From Apoderus coryli (Eukaryota > Arthropoda > Insecta > Coleoptera > Attelabidae): DNA of 64,000 bases. Every line of letters starts with the position of its first letter. Within the stretch, counting starts at the first letter, position 1. The notes under the pieces are model-generated. The model was not told the DNA's origin. It was given only the letters and a program-made list of their open reading frames with translations, and made no database searches. Below, piece after piece: positions 1-12,690 of this stretch. A program made the translations under genes and the position numbers. The stretch lies in NCBI GenBank assembly GCA_911728435.2, contig OU452198.1, forward strand, positions 2,294,001 to 2,358,000. Direction: 5' to 3'.

Positions 1-230
1 AGGGGTTAAAAACTTAAAAAAAATATATTTCCAAACATAGAAGAAATATTGCCTAGTTATTTATAGCTTTGATAGAATATAATCTATGAAATGTATCATA
101 AAAACGTGCTTACCAATCCGTTCCTTATTAGTGGAAAAGGGTTCAAAATTAAAAAAATTCCTAGGCTTGAATAAATAATATGGAATAATTTAAATAGAAA
201 TAAAAAATAGCTGTCTACAATAAAAAAAAA
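1..230. repeat. Edge of the fold-back repeat family
   Basis: This AT-rich stretch matches, with substitutions, the units at about 63160-63370: a phrase on the pattern tatagctttgatagaatata, then a variant of the phrase that reads ggcgttcg in other units, then ggggtcaaaa-like runs. The orientation is that of the right arm of the fold-back repeat at 59.3-63.5 kb. No coding potential is seen. Confidence 0.7.
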
Positions 231-239
231 TATAGCTTG

Positions 240-330
240 TCATCAAGAGTCTTAGGAAAAAGATAAATGACAAAAAGGTCACAGAAATATTACTTTTACA
301 CTTAAATTTGGAGACTCATGCAACAGTTTA
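240..330. repeat. Dispersed repeat, partial copy 1 of 3
   Basis: It shares a block beginning agataaatgacaaaaaggtc and ending caacagtttattt with 13560-13660 and 63718-63800. This copy is the shortest. It follows fold-back repeat sequence, as the 63.6 kb copy does, which suggests it is a terminal part of that element. Confidence 0.65.
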
Positions 331-1439
331 TTTTTCCTTAACATTTCTCTCAGTCTGACAAACCCTGATTATGTCCTCTGGAATACTTTGGCGATTTTTT
401 AAGGAATTTGGGCGCGGTAAATATAATACGGTCTTTCTGGTTGCACCCAATTTTGCTGTGAGAAAGCTAAAAAGTTGGATCCTTGATCGCTCACTATACC
501 GCGCACATTAAGTCTAATTCAATTAATTTTTTTATTGTTTGAAATATAATATCTTTCAAATATTCAACTTTACATGAATTGTGGTTTTGTGGTTAAAAAA
601 AATGCTAAAAAAAGTTTCTTGTAAGTGTTGATATAGTTTAGATCCAAGAAAATATACAGTTACGGCAAATTTCTTGAACTCACTTGTATATCTCCGACCT
701 TTCAATGATTTCTTGGATAAATTATACTGCATAGTAACAAAATTAGCCAAGCCTTCCTTAAAATTAGTTTTAACAAACTCAATATAATCTTCTTTATCGA
801 ATGGTCTGTTCGAAAGTTCCGGTAATTCTATCGAACTTTCTTTTAAGGTTCTGCACCTCCATTTTCAAGGCTTTTTTCTTGGATATTGCTCAGATATTCC
901 TGGAGATATTTGCAGTTGTTCTGTAATTTAGAATTTTATCTAATAACTACATGAAGATAGAATTTGTAGTTAAAAGTAGCTTACTATCTAAAGGGTTTTT
1001 TCCAAATTCAAGTCATCAAAAACCAGAGAATATCCATCCGCTTGCGCACAAAATCGCGCGAACGAACACAAAATCCCATCGAAATCATCAAATAAAACTT
1101 CTGGTTAGCGTAGCTTTCTTATTCTATGCTTTAACACTGTGCTTTTGAATAAATTAAACATCATAATTTTCGGGAAATATTTGTTTTTCGAAACTTACCT
1201 ATTAAGCTTAAATACGATGAGTTAAAAACATTAAATTGACTAGGTTGTTATAATATTTATTATAGAAAGGGCATTGTACTATTCGATCACCTGCAACTGT
1301 TTATTTTAACACACTTCCTATAATAGTTAATGTGTTATTAGTTATATTTCAATGATTATATCATACGACACAAGATTCCTAAACAGAGTTATGTATCTCA
1401 TAACAGATAACATTCAATACGAATGGTTTTCATATTTTT
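331..1439. other. Unannotated AT-rich DNA
   Basis: Only short open frames are present (64 aa at 556-750 on the minus strand, 65 aa at 951-1148). They have low-complexity composition and no recognisable motif. Nothing is supported as a gene. Confidence 0.5.
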
Positions 1440-4010
1440 AAAAATTATGTTCTGGCTGAGTCTTATGATTGTGTTGGAGTGACGGAAACTTGGTTGACAC
1501 CACTAATTTCTGACGTACAAATTCAGATCACTGGTTATGATGTTGAGATCGGATATCAAAGGGTCATTGAAAGATATTCTTCGGTAGTACTAGAATACCT
1601 GTGTTTTGTATGTGTAGTTATGTATAGGCCCTCATCTGGCAATGTGACATCTTTTTTCAATGAGCTGGAAGATATTCTATGTAAGTACATTGTTACTAAT
1701 GACACCATAATTTGTGGTGGAGACCTTAATATTGATATGTTGGATGTTTGTGGTAAAGCAGCGGTAGATTTTCTAAATTTTATTGAGGCTTTTAATTTAA
1801 AACAAGTTATTAGCACACCTACAAGAGATACAGGTATATCTTCAACCTTGCTGGATGTAATTATAATACCGTCTCATATTGATAACTTCGTTACTGGTAC
1901 CTTAGATTTATCTGGTATCTCTGACCATTTTCTCACCTTTTTAAATTTGAAACAACTGCCAAAGATTCAACACAAAACAAGGACATTTAAAACCAGAAAT
2001 TTTAAATTTTTAGATCGTCGACTCTTAAATGAGTTTTTACAAATAACCCCTTTTGAAGACATATTAAAAATAAATAACATAAATGAGAAGGTCTCATACT
2101 TTTCAAGTTTATTGCTTAATCTATTTGATACATTAGCACCAGAAAAACAATATCGCACTAAAAAAGCTAACAAGCCTTGGTGTACTGAAACAATAAAAAA
2201 GATGATTTCATTAAAAAATTTAATAAATTTAAGAGTAGTAAATCAATGCATAATGTAATAATTACAAACATTTAAAGAACATGACAACGTCTGCAATAAA
2301 TCAAGAGAAAAAGTCATACTTAGAATATTGCACGACTGTTTATGGAAGGAATGCTAAGGCTTTGTGGAGTAACCTTAGGGAACTTGATATTTATAAAAAA
2401 AGTGCAATAATAAACATTCCACAACATTTAAATAAGCCACAGGATATTAATAATTAGTTTTTGCAGTATGCAAATTTCACACCTCCAGATGTCAATTTAT
2501 TAAATTATTATTTCAACAGTAAAAAGTGCAATTTTTAACAGCTTTTTGAATTTACCTTGGTTGATGAACAGGAAATCAAAAATTTTCTTTTTCAGATAAA
2601 AACAAGCGCATTGGGTCCTGATCAGATAAATGTTGATATGCTGTTGCTTTGTTGTCCACGTATAATTCCGTTTATCACCCACATAATTTACTCTTGTCTA
2701 ATGTGCCACGTTTTCCCAAACCCTTGGAAGGTTAGTAAAGTTATACCCACAGCCAAAATTAAAGAGGTCAACGATTTTAGTGGTCTTCGTCCCACAAATT
2801 AAATCTCATGTTACATCATATAATATATTGCCCAAAAAACAATCGGGTTTCCGTAAGGGCTACAGCTTACTGATGACATTTTGCGTGATCTCGATACCGG
2901 TAAGTGTTCCACTTTGCTATTGATAGATTATTCAAAGGCGTTGGATACCATTTGTCATGACATTTTACTGGCACTTCTCAGCTTTTCCGGATTTTCTTCA
3001 ACTGCTTTGAATTTTCTGAAGAGTTATTTGCACGGTCGTCGTCAATTTGTTGAAACCCTTAATGGAAGATCTGATTTGTGCTACATAGCTTGTGGTGTAC
3101 CTCAGGGATCAGTATTGGGACCTTTGCTTTTCTGTATATATACATCCAACCTCCAAGCTGTCTTAATTTTTGTAGTACCTATATGTACGCTGATGACAGT
3201 CAGCTGAGATTTTCATTTAATCCTGAAGATATCTCTGTTGCTTCAAATCAAATAAAACAAGACTTAACTTCTCTTATAACTTGGTCCAGTGCACACCAGT
3301 TAAAAATTAATCCATCTAAGATATTGGCTTTTGGTAGAAGAGGGCATTCGTGGAACAGGGTCTTAGCGTTGACATTGATGGTACGCCCATCGCATTTTGT
3401 CAGTCAGCGAGGAATTTAGGGGTTGAAATGAACACGGATCTGCGCTTTACGGGTCACATAACTAAATGTATAAGTAAAGTATATCCGCACAGACATTGTC
3501 TTACAACACATTTAAAAATAAAATTAACAGACACTCTTGTGCTAAGTAACTTCAATTATTGTGATATTGTGTATGGTCCTTGTTTGTTGAAGTCAGATCA
3601 AGATCGTGTTCAGCGTGTACAAAAGTCCTGTTTAAGGTATGTATACGGAATTAGAAAATATGATCCAATAAGCCACAAATTGGTTAGTGCAAAATGGCTT
3701 TCTATGAAAGATAGACGATTCCATCACGCTGCATGCTTTTATCACAATTTATTGCTTGACGGGTATCCACCATATTTGTTCGAAAAGATTAGGTTTAGGT
3801 CTGATGTACACAATCTTAATCTGAGGTTTAAGGGTGTATTGTCTCCTCCAGCTCATCGCACCTTGTTATTCGAGCGATCCTTTTCCTATAACGTCTATAG
3901 CATCTACAATGGAATTCCTCACAATTTTAAGACTTATAAAGTAACAACGTTTCGTGTACTTCTTAGAAGAAAACTATTAAATTTGGTTTAATTTTCATAT
4001 TGTGTAGTGT
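1440..4010 (+). mobile_element. Decayed non-LTR retrotransposon (EN + RT)
   Basis: A 5'-truncated LINE in several frames. 1479-2258 encodes an apurinic-like endonuclease: it opens with TETWL, and has a MYRPSSGN block, a GGDLNIDML block and the GISDHF segment with the catalytic Asp-His. 2557-3991 carries reverse transcriptase in broken frames: LLIDYSKALD, GVPQGSVLGPLLF, then YADDSQLRF (the catalytic YADD, read in the frame starting at 3078), followed by a thumb and C-terminal region ending near 3991. At least three frameshifts make it inactive. The domain order fits the Jockey/CR1/I group; the exact clade is not assigned. The start is set where endonuclease similarity begins; the 3' end is approximate. 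Confidence 0.85.
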
Positions 4011-5231
4011 TTATGATTTCAAATTTTATTTTATTTTAATTTTGTTTTCTTTTTGTTGTTTTTCTTTCTTTGTTATCATTGCAGTTTAAATTGATTTAGT
4101 TAATTGTAAGTTTTCGGGAACTGTTCTAGATGTAGTAGTATAAAGTGTTAATTTTTAGAGATTTATTTGTGGAGAAGACGAAGTTTGATTTATCATTAAT
4201 TACATTAGTATCTAAAAATTATCGATATCTACAAGGGTTGTATGCTAGCGAAATGTATGCGTGTAGTTTTCATAAAAATATGATTACTTAGATCATGGTA
4301 GTGAGATAACACCACAGTTTGTGTGAATTACAGGTACTCTTTAAGTGGCGTATGTTTCCGGTATCTTGAATGAATTGTCAAAAAGAATGTCAAGATATCC
4401 GTTCCCTATAATAAAAAGCCACCTAATAAAATTTTAATAAAGGATTTTGTGGATGACAAAACGCAATACGCGCGAATCAGCACACTATATTTATGAGATC
4501 TAATCTTACTACTGAATCAGGGACGTACTGAAATGCCGTTTGCATCAATGATTTTATTTTAATCATAGTTTACTTTGGTTTGGTTTGTACCGTAAAAACT
4601 AATCATCAATTTATAATTATTATTAGAATTGTCCAAGGAAAAAAAAAGATAGACAGAGATGCGTAAGTTTCGCCGGAGAAAAAAAAACTGTTACTTGGAG
4701 TATATATTGGCTATTTGCTCCAAGTATAAAGCCGTATTAGGAAATTTAAAAAGAAATATCAAACGAAGCAAAAACACATGTTCCGAAGAAAATATCGTTA
4801 ATGCTACAGCGGTAGGGATAAGAATCCCAAAAGACAAAAATTACACGGAATTAACGATCATTTAGAAACCATAAAGAAAATTGATGTAGTGGATTGCATT
4901 TAGGAAATTGCACCGGTCCGGGTAGAAAGTTTTGGAGAACAGTGATGAGCATATTGAAGACTCAAGTTTCTTTATCAAATTGCTTTATTATATTCTAATA
5001 AGAGTTATAGGTTCCAACTACCTAACGGGTGAAATTTTAAACGCAATTTTCTCGAGAATGATGAAGGCAAATATCAAAAGTAACCTATTGTTGTAAAGCA
5101 GACTTCTATTTGAAAATTTGGCTATCAAAGAGCTAAAGCGATTTCATCCAAAAACTAAATGCATTGTAAATTTTTCTTTGTATATGACTGCAAATAAACT
5201 GTTTATTATTATTATTATATGATGAGTAATA
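4011..5231. other. Non-coding AT-rich DNA with a LINE-like 3' tail
   Basis: An ORF at 4659-4865 (68 aa, Lys/Arg rich) is not recognised. Around 5190-5220 an AATAAA-like signal is followed by an ATT microsatellite, the usual look of a LINE 3' tail, so part of 4.9-5.2 kb is probably another 5'-truncated retroelement. Confidence 0.4.
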
Positions 5232-5391
5232 CATCATATCAGTAGTCTTTAATTATACATAAATATTAAAACATAGTTTATTAGAAATTAGTTAGTTATC
5301 TTATTTTAATATATTTCTTATTATCATATCTGTACTCTTTAATTATACATAAATATTAAACATAGTTAGTTAGTTATCTTATTTTCTTTGT
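5232..5391. repeat. Tandem duplication, two diverged units
   Basis: Two copies of a block with ctttaattatacataaatatt followed by gttagttatcttatttt lie next to each other, starting near 5232 and 5321. The second is shortened by loss of an internal piece. Confidence 0.7.
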
Positions 5392-6116
5392 AAATACAAT
5401 TATAGTTATCATTTATTCATTATATTATCCCTTATTTCTACAAAGTTAGATTTAAGCATATAAAAGAGCACCCTTAATTTAGGAAAGACCCATTTAGTCA
5501 AAACTCTGTTCAAGTTAGACAAAATTGTAAAGTATCAACCTAAGTAGGTCCCTAACTGATCATCATTGATATAGGAAGTTCAAAAAGTTCAGGAAAATTT
5601 GTGCTTCTCTGTGGCAAGTGAGCATCGGATCAGACATGGTTTTGGGCATTTTTAAATAGTTTTTTTTATTGTTATTGTAATTATGGATTAAAATTAAAAG
5701 AAATAATACGAGGAACCACAGTAGTAAAATTGCAAACTTTAACAGTTCTCAAATAAACGCTAATTTCATTATTCTGGCAATCTACAATATCAAATAAAAA
5801 ATATGCTTGTTCCCTTGGTAATGAAATTTGAGAATAAAGTGAATAATGTCGATAAGGATATTCGCAGAAAACATATTAATTACTTCCTTATTGACCAAAT
5901 GGAATTTATTATTATTTATATTAAAAAGAAACGTATGACCTTTAATAATGTTCATGCAAGGAATTTTCATTACAAAATGATTGCATTTTTTTATATTTTA
6001 AATCATAATACGAAATATTTTTAGAGGTTATTAATTAACTATCTAAATTATCAAATAATTAATTTGAAAAAATAGTCCATTTCTTAAGTGCAGTTGTAAA
6101 TTTTTTTAGTGGCACA
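5392..6116. other. AT-rich spacer
   Basis: It contains overlapping short ORFs on both strands (5782-5970 minus, 5803-6024 plus) that are low in complexity and lack motifs. No gene is supported. Confidence 0.45.
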
Positions 6117-6560
6117 TAAAAGTCAAATCTCCACAAAAATAAATTTAATAGAAATCCATAACTATTATATTTATATTTGACAAAACTATCATGATCTACA
6201 AAAAGAAAACGGAAAAACAACAACAAAAAAACTAGACTGAGTTCCGAAACATGTTTGGGATTAGTTATGGATTTCTATTACATTTATTTTTGTGTAGATT
6301 TTGACCCAGCCCAAACGAACCGAACCGAACCAACCCAGCCCAAACGAACAAAAAAAATCAAATAATTCTTGATTGATTTTAATGACAATGAGTCCAGGAC
6401 GATCTAAAAATGTTGTCGATAAGCATGCTCCTTACTGGTAACTAGTACCGATTCAGCTAGATAGGACTTGAGACTGATGAGCTTGAAGCCTTGTACCAAT
6501 GTGTCTATTCTTAATTAGCCCAAAATATTTATATATTTTTTTTGAATGTACAGTGTTTTT

Positions 6561-8862
6561 GGGGCCTTGGTGTGGTATAGGACGCTATCATACAGGACCT
6601 AATCAAGACCTAAGAAATTATCCTTAATGACCGTTTAGGCGTATGTCGTTTGGCATGAAAATATCCCTTCATAATATCATTGTCCTCCGTAAATTTCACG
6701 ACCCCATTATTAGGAAAACAGATTTCATTTTTTTGGGGCCTTTGTTTGGTATAGGACGCTATCATACAGGACCTAATCAAGACCTAAGAAACTATTCTTA
6801 ATGGCCGTTCCGCAGCATGTCGTTTGGCATGCAAATAGCCCTTCATAATATCATTGTCCTGCGTAAATATCACGATCCATTATTAGGAAACCAGATTTCA
6901 ATTTTTTGGGGCCTTGGTTTGGTATAGGACGCTATCATACAGGACCTAATCAAGACCTAAGAAACTATCCTTAATGGCCGTTCCAAAGAATGTCGTTTGG
7001 CATGCAAATAGCCCTTCATAATATCATTGTCCTGCGTAAATTTCACGACCCCATTATTAGGAAAACAGATTTCAATTTTTTGGGGCCTTGGTTTGGTATA
7101 GGACGCTATCATACAGGACCTAATCAAGACCTAAGAAACTATCCTTAATGGCCGTTCCAAAGAATGTCGTTTGGCATGCAAATAGCCCTTCATAATATCA
7201 TTGTCCTGCGTAAATTTCACGACCCCATTATTAGGAAAACAGATTTCAATTTTTTGTTGCCTTGGTTTGGTATAGGACGCTATCATACAGGACCTAATAA
7301 AGACCTAAGAAACTATCCTTAATGACCGTTCCGAAGAATGTTGTTTGGCATGCAAATAGTCCTTCATAATATCATTGTCCTGCGTGAATTTCACGACCCC
7401 ATTATTAGGAAAACAGATTTCAATTTTTTGGGGCCTTGGTTTGGTATAGGACGCTGTCATACAGGACCTAATCAAGACCTAAGAAACTATCCTTAATGAC
7501 CGTTCCAAAGAATGTCGTTTGGCATGCAAATAGCCCTTCATAATATCATTGTCCTGCGTAAATTTCACGACCCCATTATTAGGAATACAGATTTCAATTT
7601 TTTGGGTTCTTTGTTTGGTATAGGACGCTATCATACAGGATCTAATCAAGACCTAAGAAACTATCCTTAATGACCGTCCGCAGCATGTCGTTTGGCATGC
7701 AAATAGCCCTTCATAATATTATTGTCCTGCGTAAATATCACGACCCATTATTAGGCAACCAGATTTCAATTTTTTGGGGCCTTGGTTTGGTATAGGACGC
7801 TATCATACAGGACCTAATCAAGACCTAAGAAACTATCCTTAATGATCGTTCCGAAAAATGTCGTTTGGCATGCAAATAGCCCTTCATAATATCATTGTTC
7901 TGCGTAAATTTCACGACCCCATTATTAGGAAAACAGATTACAATTTTTTGGTGCCTTGGTTTGGTATAGGACGCTATCATACAGGACCTAATAAAGAACT
8001 AAGAAACTATCCTCAATGACCGTTCCGAAGAATGTTGTTTGGAATGCAAATAGCCCTTCATAATATCATTGTCCTGCGTAAATTTCACTACCCCATTATT
8101 AGGAATACAGATTTCAATTTTTTGCGGCCTTGGTTTGGTATAGGACGCTATCATACAGGACCTAATCAAGACCTAAGAAACTATCCTTAATGACCGTTCC
8201 AAAGAATGTCGTTTGGCATGCAAATAGCCCTTCATAATATCATTGTCCTGCGTAAATTTCACGACCCCATTATTAGGAAAACAGATTTAAATTTTTTGGG
8301 GCCTTGGTTTGGTATAGGACGCTATCATACAGGACCTAATCAAGACCTAAGAAACTATCCTTAATGATCGTTCCGAAAAATGTCGTTTGGCATGCAAATA
8401 GCCCTTGATAATATCATTGTCCTGCGTGAATTTCACGATCCCATTATTAGGAAAACAGATTTCAATTTTTTGTTGCCTTGGTTTGGTATAGGACGCTATC
8501 ATACAGGACCTAATCAAGACCTAAGAAACTATCCTTAATGACCGTTCCAAAGAATGTCGTTTGGCATGCAAATAGCCCTTCATAATATCATTGTCCTGCG
8601 TAAATTTCACGACCCCATTATTAGGAAAACAGATTTCAATTTTTTGGGGCCTTGGTTTGGTATAGGACGCTATCATACAGGACCTAATCAAGACCTAAGA
8701 AACTATCCTTAATGATCGTTCCGAAAAATGTCTTTTGGCATGCAAATAGCCCTTCATAATATCATTGTCCTGCGTGAATTTCACGACCCCATTATTAGGA
8801 AAACAGATTTCAATTTTTTGGGGCCTTGGTTTGGTATAGGACGCTATCATACAAGACCTAAT
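6561..8862. repeat. Satellite array, about 174-bp monomer, 13 full units
   Basis: Unit starts, marked by ggggccttggtttggtatag, occur near 6561, 6735, 6908, 7082, 7256, 7430, 7604, 7776, 7950, 8124, 8298, 8472, 8646 and 8820. Spacing is 172-174 bp. The last unit stops after about 42 bp. Monomers are highly similar, with scattered substitutions and occasional 1-2 base deletions, which indicates recent expansion. A short ORF at 8728-8943 is only satellite read in frame. Confidence 0.95.
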
Positions 8863-9060
8863 CTCTTCGCGAGCTACCAGAATTCTCTTCGCGAGCTACC
8901 AGGGGCTCGCGATCGACAGGTTGGCGACCACTGGCCTAGGTAGTAGATCCTCTCTGCCGATGCCGGTCCGATTGTTTTACAGGGACTGAACTAATTTATC
9001 TTCAAGGTCTCTAGGCCGCTCTAAAATACCATCCAGGTGCCCTGGAAAACTGCCCTGAAG
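8863..9060. other. GC-richer junction with an 18-bp direct duplication
   Basis: The satellite stops abruptly. The block ctcttcgcgagctaccag then occurs twice, separated by four bases, and is followed by ctcgcgatcg. Base composition is clearly richer in G+C than the neighbours. It looks like a foreign insertion or transposon scar; no coding sequence is seen. Confidence 0.6.
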
Positions 9061-9864
9061 GAATTTCCATTAATGCCGTAAACATAAATAACCTAACGAT
9101 ACCGTTATAATCGCGGACTCTGGAGTCATTCTGCGGAAAAAATGTAATTAATATGTTTAAAAAACTTAAAATTAAGAAATATAATAAAAATCTAATATAA
9201 TTTCTTAATTTTCTATTAAATTTATTTGGTGGAGATTTGACTTTTATTTTTTCATTATACTAAAAATGTTTGTCTTACGCTACGAGCAACCCTTTCAAAA
9301 GATCTTGGGTGGGGTAAAACAATTACCAAAGTATATTTAAATTTCAATAAATTATGTCAATCTGTTCGTCCAAAGAGCCGAAAATTTAAGACGCTGGACA
9401 CCTCTTTTTGGCACTCTGCATCTCCCATTAAGACTTGAACGAGTGGAACCAGTAAACGTTATTGCTGTTTGTATTGAGTATGTTATTTTGATTAGTCTAT
9501 ATACGCAAAAATCCTTAGAGAAACAGGATTGACGTTAATTCATTTGATATTTAAAATTTTATATCATCAAATAAATCTTATAATTCGCTAGTTTATGAAG
9601 CCGATAATAAAAACGTACGTAAGTATTCATTCTGATTGCGAGTCCACTTTAGATAAAACAGTAACTTGCGTAAAATATCATAATCATGACGAGTTTAGCG
9701 ATTTTAATTTAATTTAATCGGTAATAATAAAGATAGAATTTTTGCTGATGCTTTTAAAGTTATTACTATTTGAAAATATTAACAGTAAACAATAATATTA
9801 TACAATTTCGTTACACCAATAATTGTGAAATACATTCGACTATTTAAAAATAAATAATTGAATT

Positions 9865-11402
9865 ATGTATTTGATATGGATGCCAGTAATTGGTTCCAGT
9901 ATTGCTGTGGGATTAACAGTTTTTTCAAGGTAAACATTCACATTTAAAAGTTGATACATTACTATAATAAGACATAGTCGTCGGCTATCACTGATATGCA
10001 TATTATATCCATGTTTTACTTTTCACGACAAAATCAATTTTTTCTGCGCCAACCATGTCTAAGATCTTTAGCCATAGCAACCCATTAAGGGGAGTTTAGT
10101 AGATTCACGGAATAAGTGAAATTTTTGATGTGTAATGTGTGAAGAGGTCTGATTGCAATTTCTTTCTGGTAGTACTGTTCACCTTTGTAAATAGTTTAAG
10201 ACCATCGGCAAATAAAAGAAATTTAATCGAACTAAACCAATAATTGGCGATATTATTAACGAAAACAGTGAAATATAATGGCCCTAAGTGTGATCCCTGG
10301 GGAACTCTTGATGAGGTTCCTCTCACATACATACCATCATTATTTTTTGAGTATTATCTCTAATTCTTATTTAATGTTATTTCTAAATTTATTTATTTAA
10401 ACTTAATTAAGTTAATATTAATATTGGAAGATCTACAAACAAAATAAATAATTTAACAGCACATATGAATAGGTTTGATGTTTTCATAAGAATAAAATGT
10501 ATTCTTGGCTTTGTTTACTGCTCTATATGCAAAACTAAAAAGACAACACGTGTATCATTAAAAAAATCATTAACAAAATTATTAATCAGTGTGAATTGTA
10601 GATAATTTTATTTTTTCTTGGACGTATGCATACGAATTCTGTAAAATCTTGTTTGCTTTCTTGTATTATGGAATTTTGTCATGATAAACATTCAACCACC
10701 GTAAGTATGGACCTATAGTTTAGGGGGGAAATCCGAACCACGGTCCTCGACTGCGCCATCCATCAACAAACTCTGCGGGACCGGAACGCTTCCAATAAGT
10801 GCCGAACGAGCCATTCAACAGGATTTTTTAGAAGAAATAGAAAATGTTATAGATTTAGTGGAAGAAGATGCCATGACGATTTCACGAAGAATTGGAAATT
10901 AGTTGGGGATTTCCCAAAAAAGAGTGATCAAACGAGCAAGGCTTATACTATACTATACCATGTATACAGCGTGTACAGAATCTTCAACCTGCAGACTATG
11001 CCAAGCGTTTGCAATTTGTGAGTGGATAATTAATAATCGTCTTTTACCGCACACACTTTTTACTGACAAAGCTACAATCACCCACCCAGTGATTATCTTT
11101 GTCCTATAATCTAAGAAAATAGAAACAAATTTGTTAAATTAAAAGACACACCAAAATAAAATTAAAAATGAAGTTTATTTGGTGAGCCATCCTGTATAGT
11201 AATGTAGTGGCTGAAATGAGTATTTTGTAAATGTTTGGTCTTCTTTTACAGAAAAATGAACAAATTATGGGTGGCCCAAGGTGCAAACGAACTCAAACAA
11301 TTAGAAAAAGAAATTAGAGGAAATATAGAGAAGCATAAAGAGATTGAACGCAAAACTGACGAAATAGATTATTTTGAACACTTCCAGAACTACTCTCATT
11401 AA
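9865..11402 (+). CDS. Small two-exon gene, 71-aa single-pass membrane protein
   Basis: Exons 9865-9929 and 11252-11402 join in phase 2 (AG|gtaaac ... ttttacag|A) and give 216 nt, exactly 71 codons plus TAA. Residues 1-20 are hydrophobic (MYLIWMPVIGSSIAVGLTVF), a signal anchor or membrane segment. It is followed by a basic stretch and a charged, probably helical tail from about residue 30 (ELKQLEKEI, IEKHKEIERK), ending YFEHFQNYSH. The length and charge pattern resemble small organelle inner-membrane or ER proteins, but I do not recognise the family. The 1.3 kb intron contains a minus-strand RT fragment and a transposase relic. The exact frame across the junction is the main support. It lies next to, and opposite in strand to, the flotillin-2 exon. 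Confidence 0.7.
10105..10332 (-). mobile_element. LINE reverse-transcriptase fragment
   Basis: A 75-codon minus-strand frame contains VPQGSHLGPLYF and LLFADGLKLF, the RT block with the FADD motif altered to FADG. It lies in the intron of the 71-aa gene. It is a short dead fragment of a Jockey/CR1-like LINE. Confidence 0.8.
10790..11110 (+). mobile_element. Tc1/mariner-like transposase relic
   Basis: Read with a stop and shifts, the segment gives a helix-turn-helix-like MTISRRIGN ... GISQKRVIKRA, then YAKRLQFVEWIINN and LFTDKATI. This order matches other relics here (21.6-22.2 kb and 37.0-37.5 kb). The acidic residue expected after LFTD is part of the DDE core. It lies in the intron of the 71-aa gene. 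Confidence 0.55.
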
Positions 11403-11424
11403 TAATAATTGATAGAAAAATTAT

Positions 11425-12690
11425 TTATTTATTTTTTGTTTGTTTGTTGAATTCATTTGTTTAATTTTAGCTTAAGTTTTATTTATTTTTTGTTTGTTGA
11501 ATTCATTTCTTTAATTTTAGTTAAAATTTTATTTATTTTTTGTTTGTTGAATTAATTTCTTTAATTTTAGCTTAAATTTTATTTATTTTTTGTTTGATGA
11601 AGTCATTTGTTTAATTTTACTTCAAATTTTATTTATTTTTTGATTGTTTTGTTTAATTTTAGTTAAAATTTGTTTAATTTTGATTTGTTGAATTCATTTG
11701 TATAATTTTAGTTAAAATTTTATTTATTTTTTGTTCGTTGAATTAATTTGTTTCATTTTACTTAAAATTTAATTTATTTTTTGTTTGATGAATTCATTTG
11801 TATAATTTAAGTTAAAATTTTATTTATTTGTTGAATGTTGAATTCATTTTTTTCATTTTACTTAAAATTTTATTTATTTTTTGTTTGTTGAATTTATTTG
11901 TTTAATTTTACCCTAAATTTTATTTATTTTTTGTTCGTTGAATTAATTTGTTTCATTTTACTTAAAATTTTATTTATTTTTTGTTTGTTGAATTCATTTC
12001 TTTAATTTTAGTTAAAATTTTCTTCTTTTTTGTTCGTTGAATTAATTCGTTTAATTTTACTTAAAATTTTATTTATATTTTGTTCGTTGAATTCATTTCT
12101 TTAATTTTAGCTTAAATTTTATTTATTTTTTGTTTGTTGAATTCATTTCTTTAATTTTAGTTAAAATTTTCTTTCTTTTTTGTTCGTTGAATTAATTCGT
12201 TTAATTGTACTTAAAATTTTATTTATATTTTGTTCGTTGAATTCATTTCTTTAATTATAGCTTAAATTTTATTTATTTTTTGTTTGTTGAATTCATTTCT
12301 TTAATTTTAGTTAAAATTTTCTTTCTTTTTTGTTCGTTGAATTAATTCGTTTAATTTTACTTAAAATTTTATTTATTTTTTGTTTGTTCAATTTATTTGT
12401 TTAATTTTACCCTACATTTGATTTATTTTTTGTTTGTTGAATTCATTTCTTTGATTTTAGTTCAATTTTTATTTATTTTTTGTTTGTTGAATTCATTTCT
12501 TTAATTTTAGTTAAAGTTTTCTTTCTTTTTTCTTCGTTGAATTAATTCATTTAATTTTACTTAAAATTTTATTTATATTTTGTTCGTTGAATTCATTTGT
12601 TTAATTTTAGCTTAAATTTTATTTATTTTTTGTTTGTTGAATTCATTTGTTTAATTTTAGTTAAAATTTTATTTATTATTTATTTATTTC
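11425..12690. repeat. 50-bp minisatellite, about 25 units
   Basis: The unit atttattttttgtttgttga followed by attcatttctttaattttag and a ttaaaatttt spacer repeats every 50 bp, e.g. at 11481, 11531, 11581 and 11631. From about 12010 three variant units alternate: a type with ctttcttttttgttcgttga recurs at 12021, 12171 and 12321, a 150-bp higher-order repeat. It begins directly after the stop codon of the 71-aa gene. Confidence 0.93.

Larger units (their letters stand above)
6117..9247. mobile_element. Inverted-repeat element enclosing a satellite array
   Basis: A block at 6117-6164 (reading aaaagtcaaatctccac and on) recurs inverted at 6262-6304 and again at 9211-9247. The 174-bp satellite lies between the inner inverted copy and the right copy. 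This is the layout of a non-autonomous, MITE-like element whose core has expanded into tandem repeats. No transposase is present and target duplications were not resolved. Confidence 0.55.

Noticed and set aside
6238..6270. Hammerhead-like ctgagttccgaaacatg
   Set aside because: The core is shortened (no CTGANGA) and stem II cannot form.
6561..8862. Regular repeats as a CRISPR array
   Set aside because: The repeat is continuous, 174 bp, with no unique spacers, in eukaryotic DNA. It is a satellite.
8728..8943. 71-codon ORF as a gene
   Set aside because: It is satellite sequence read in frame, running into the GC-rich junction.
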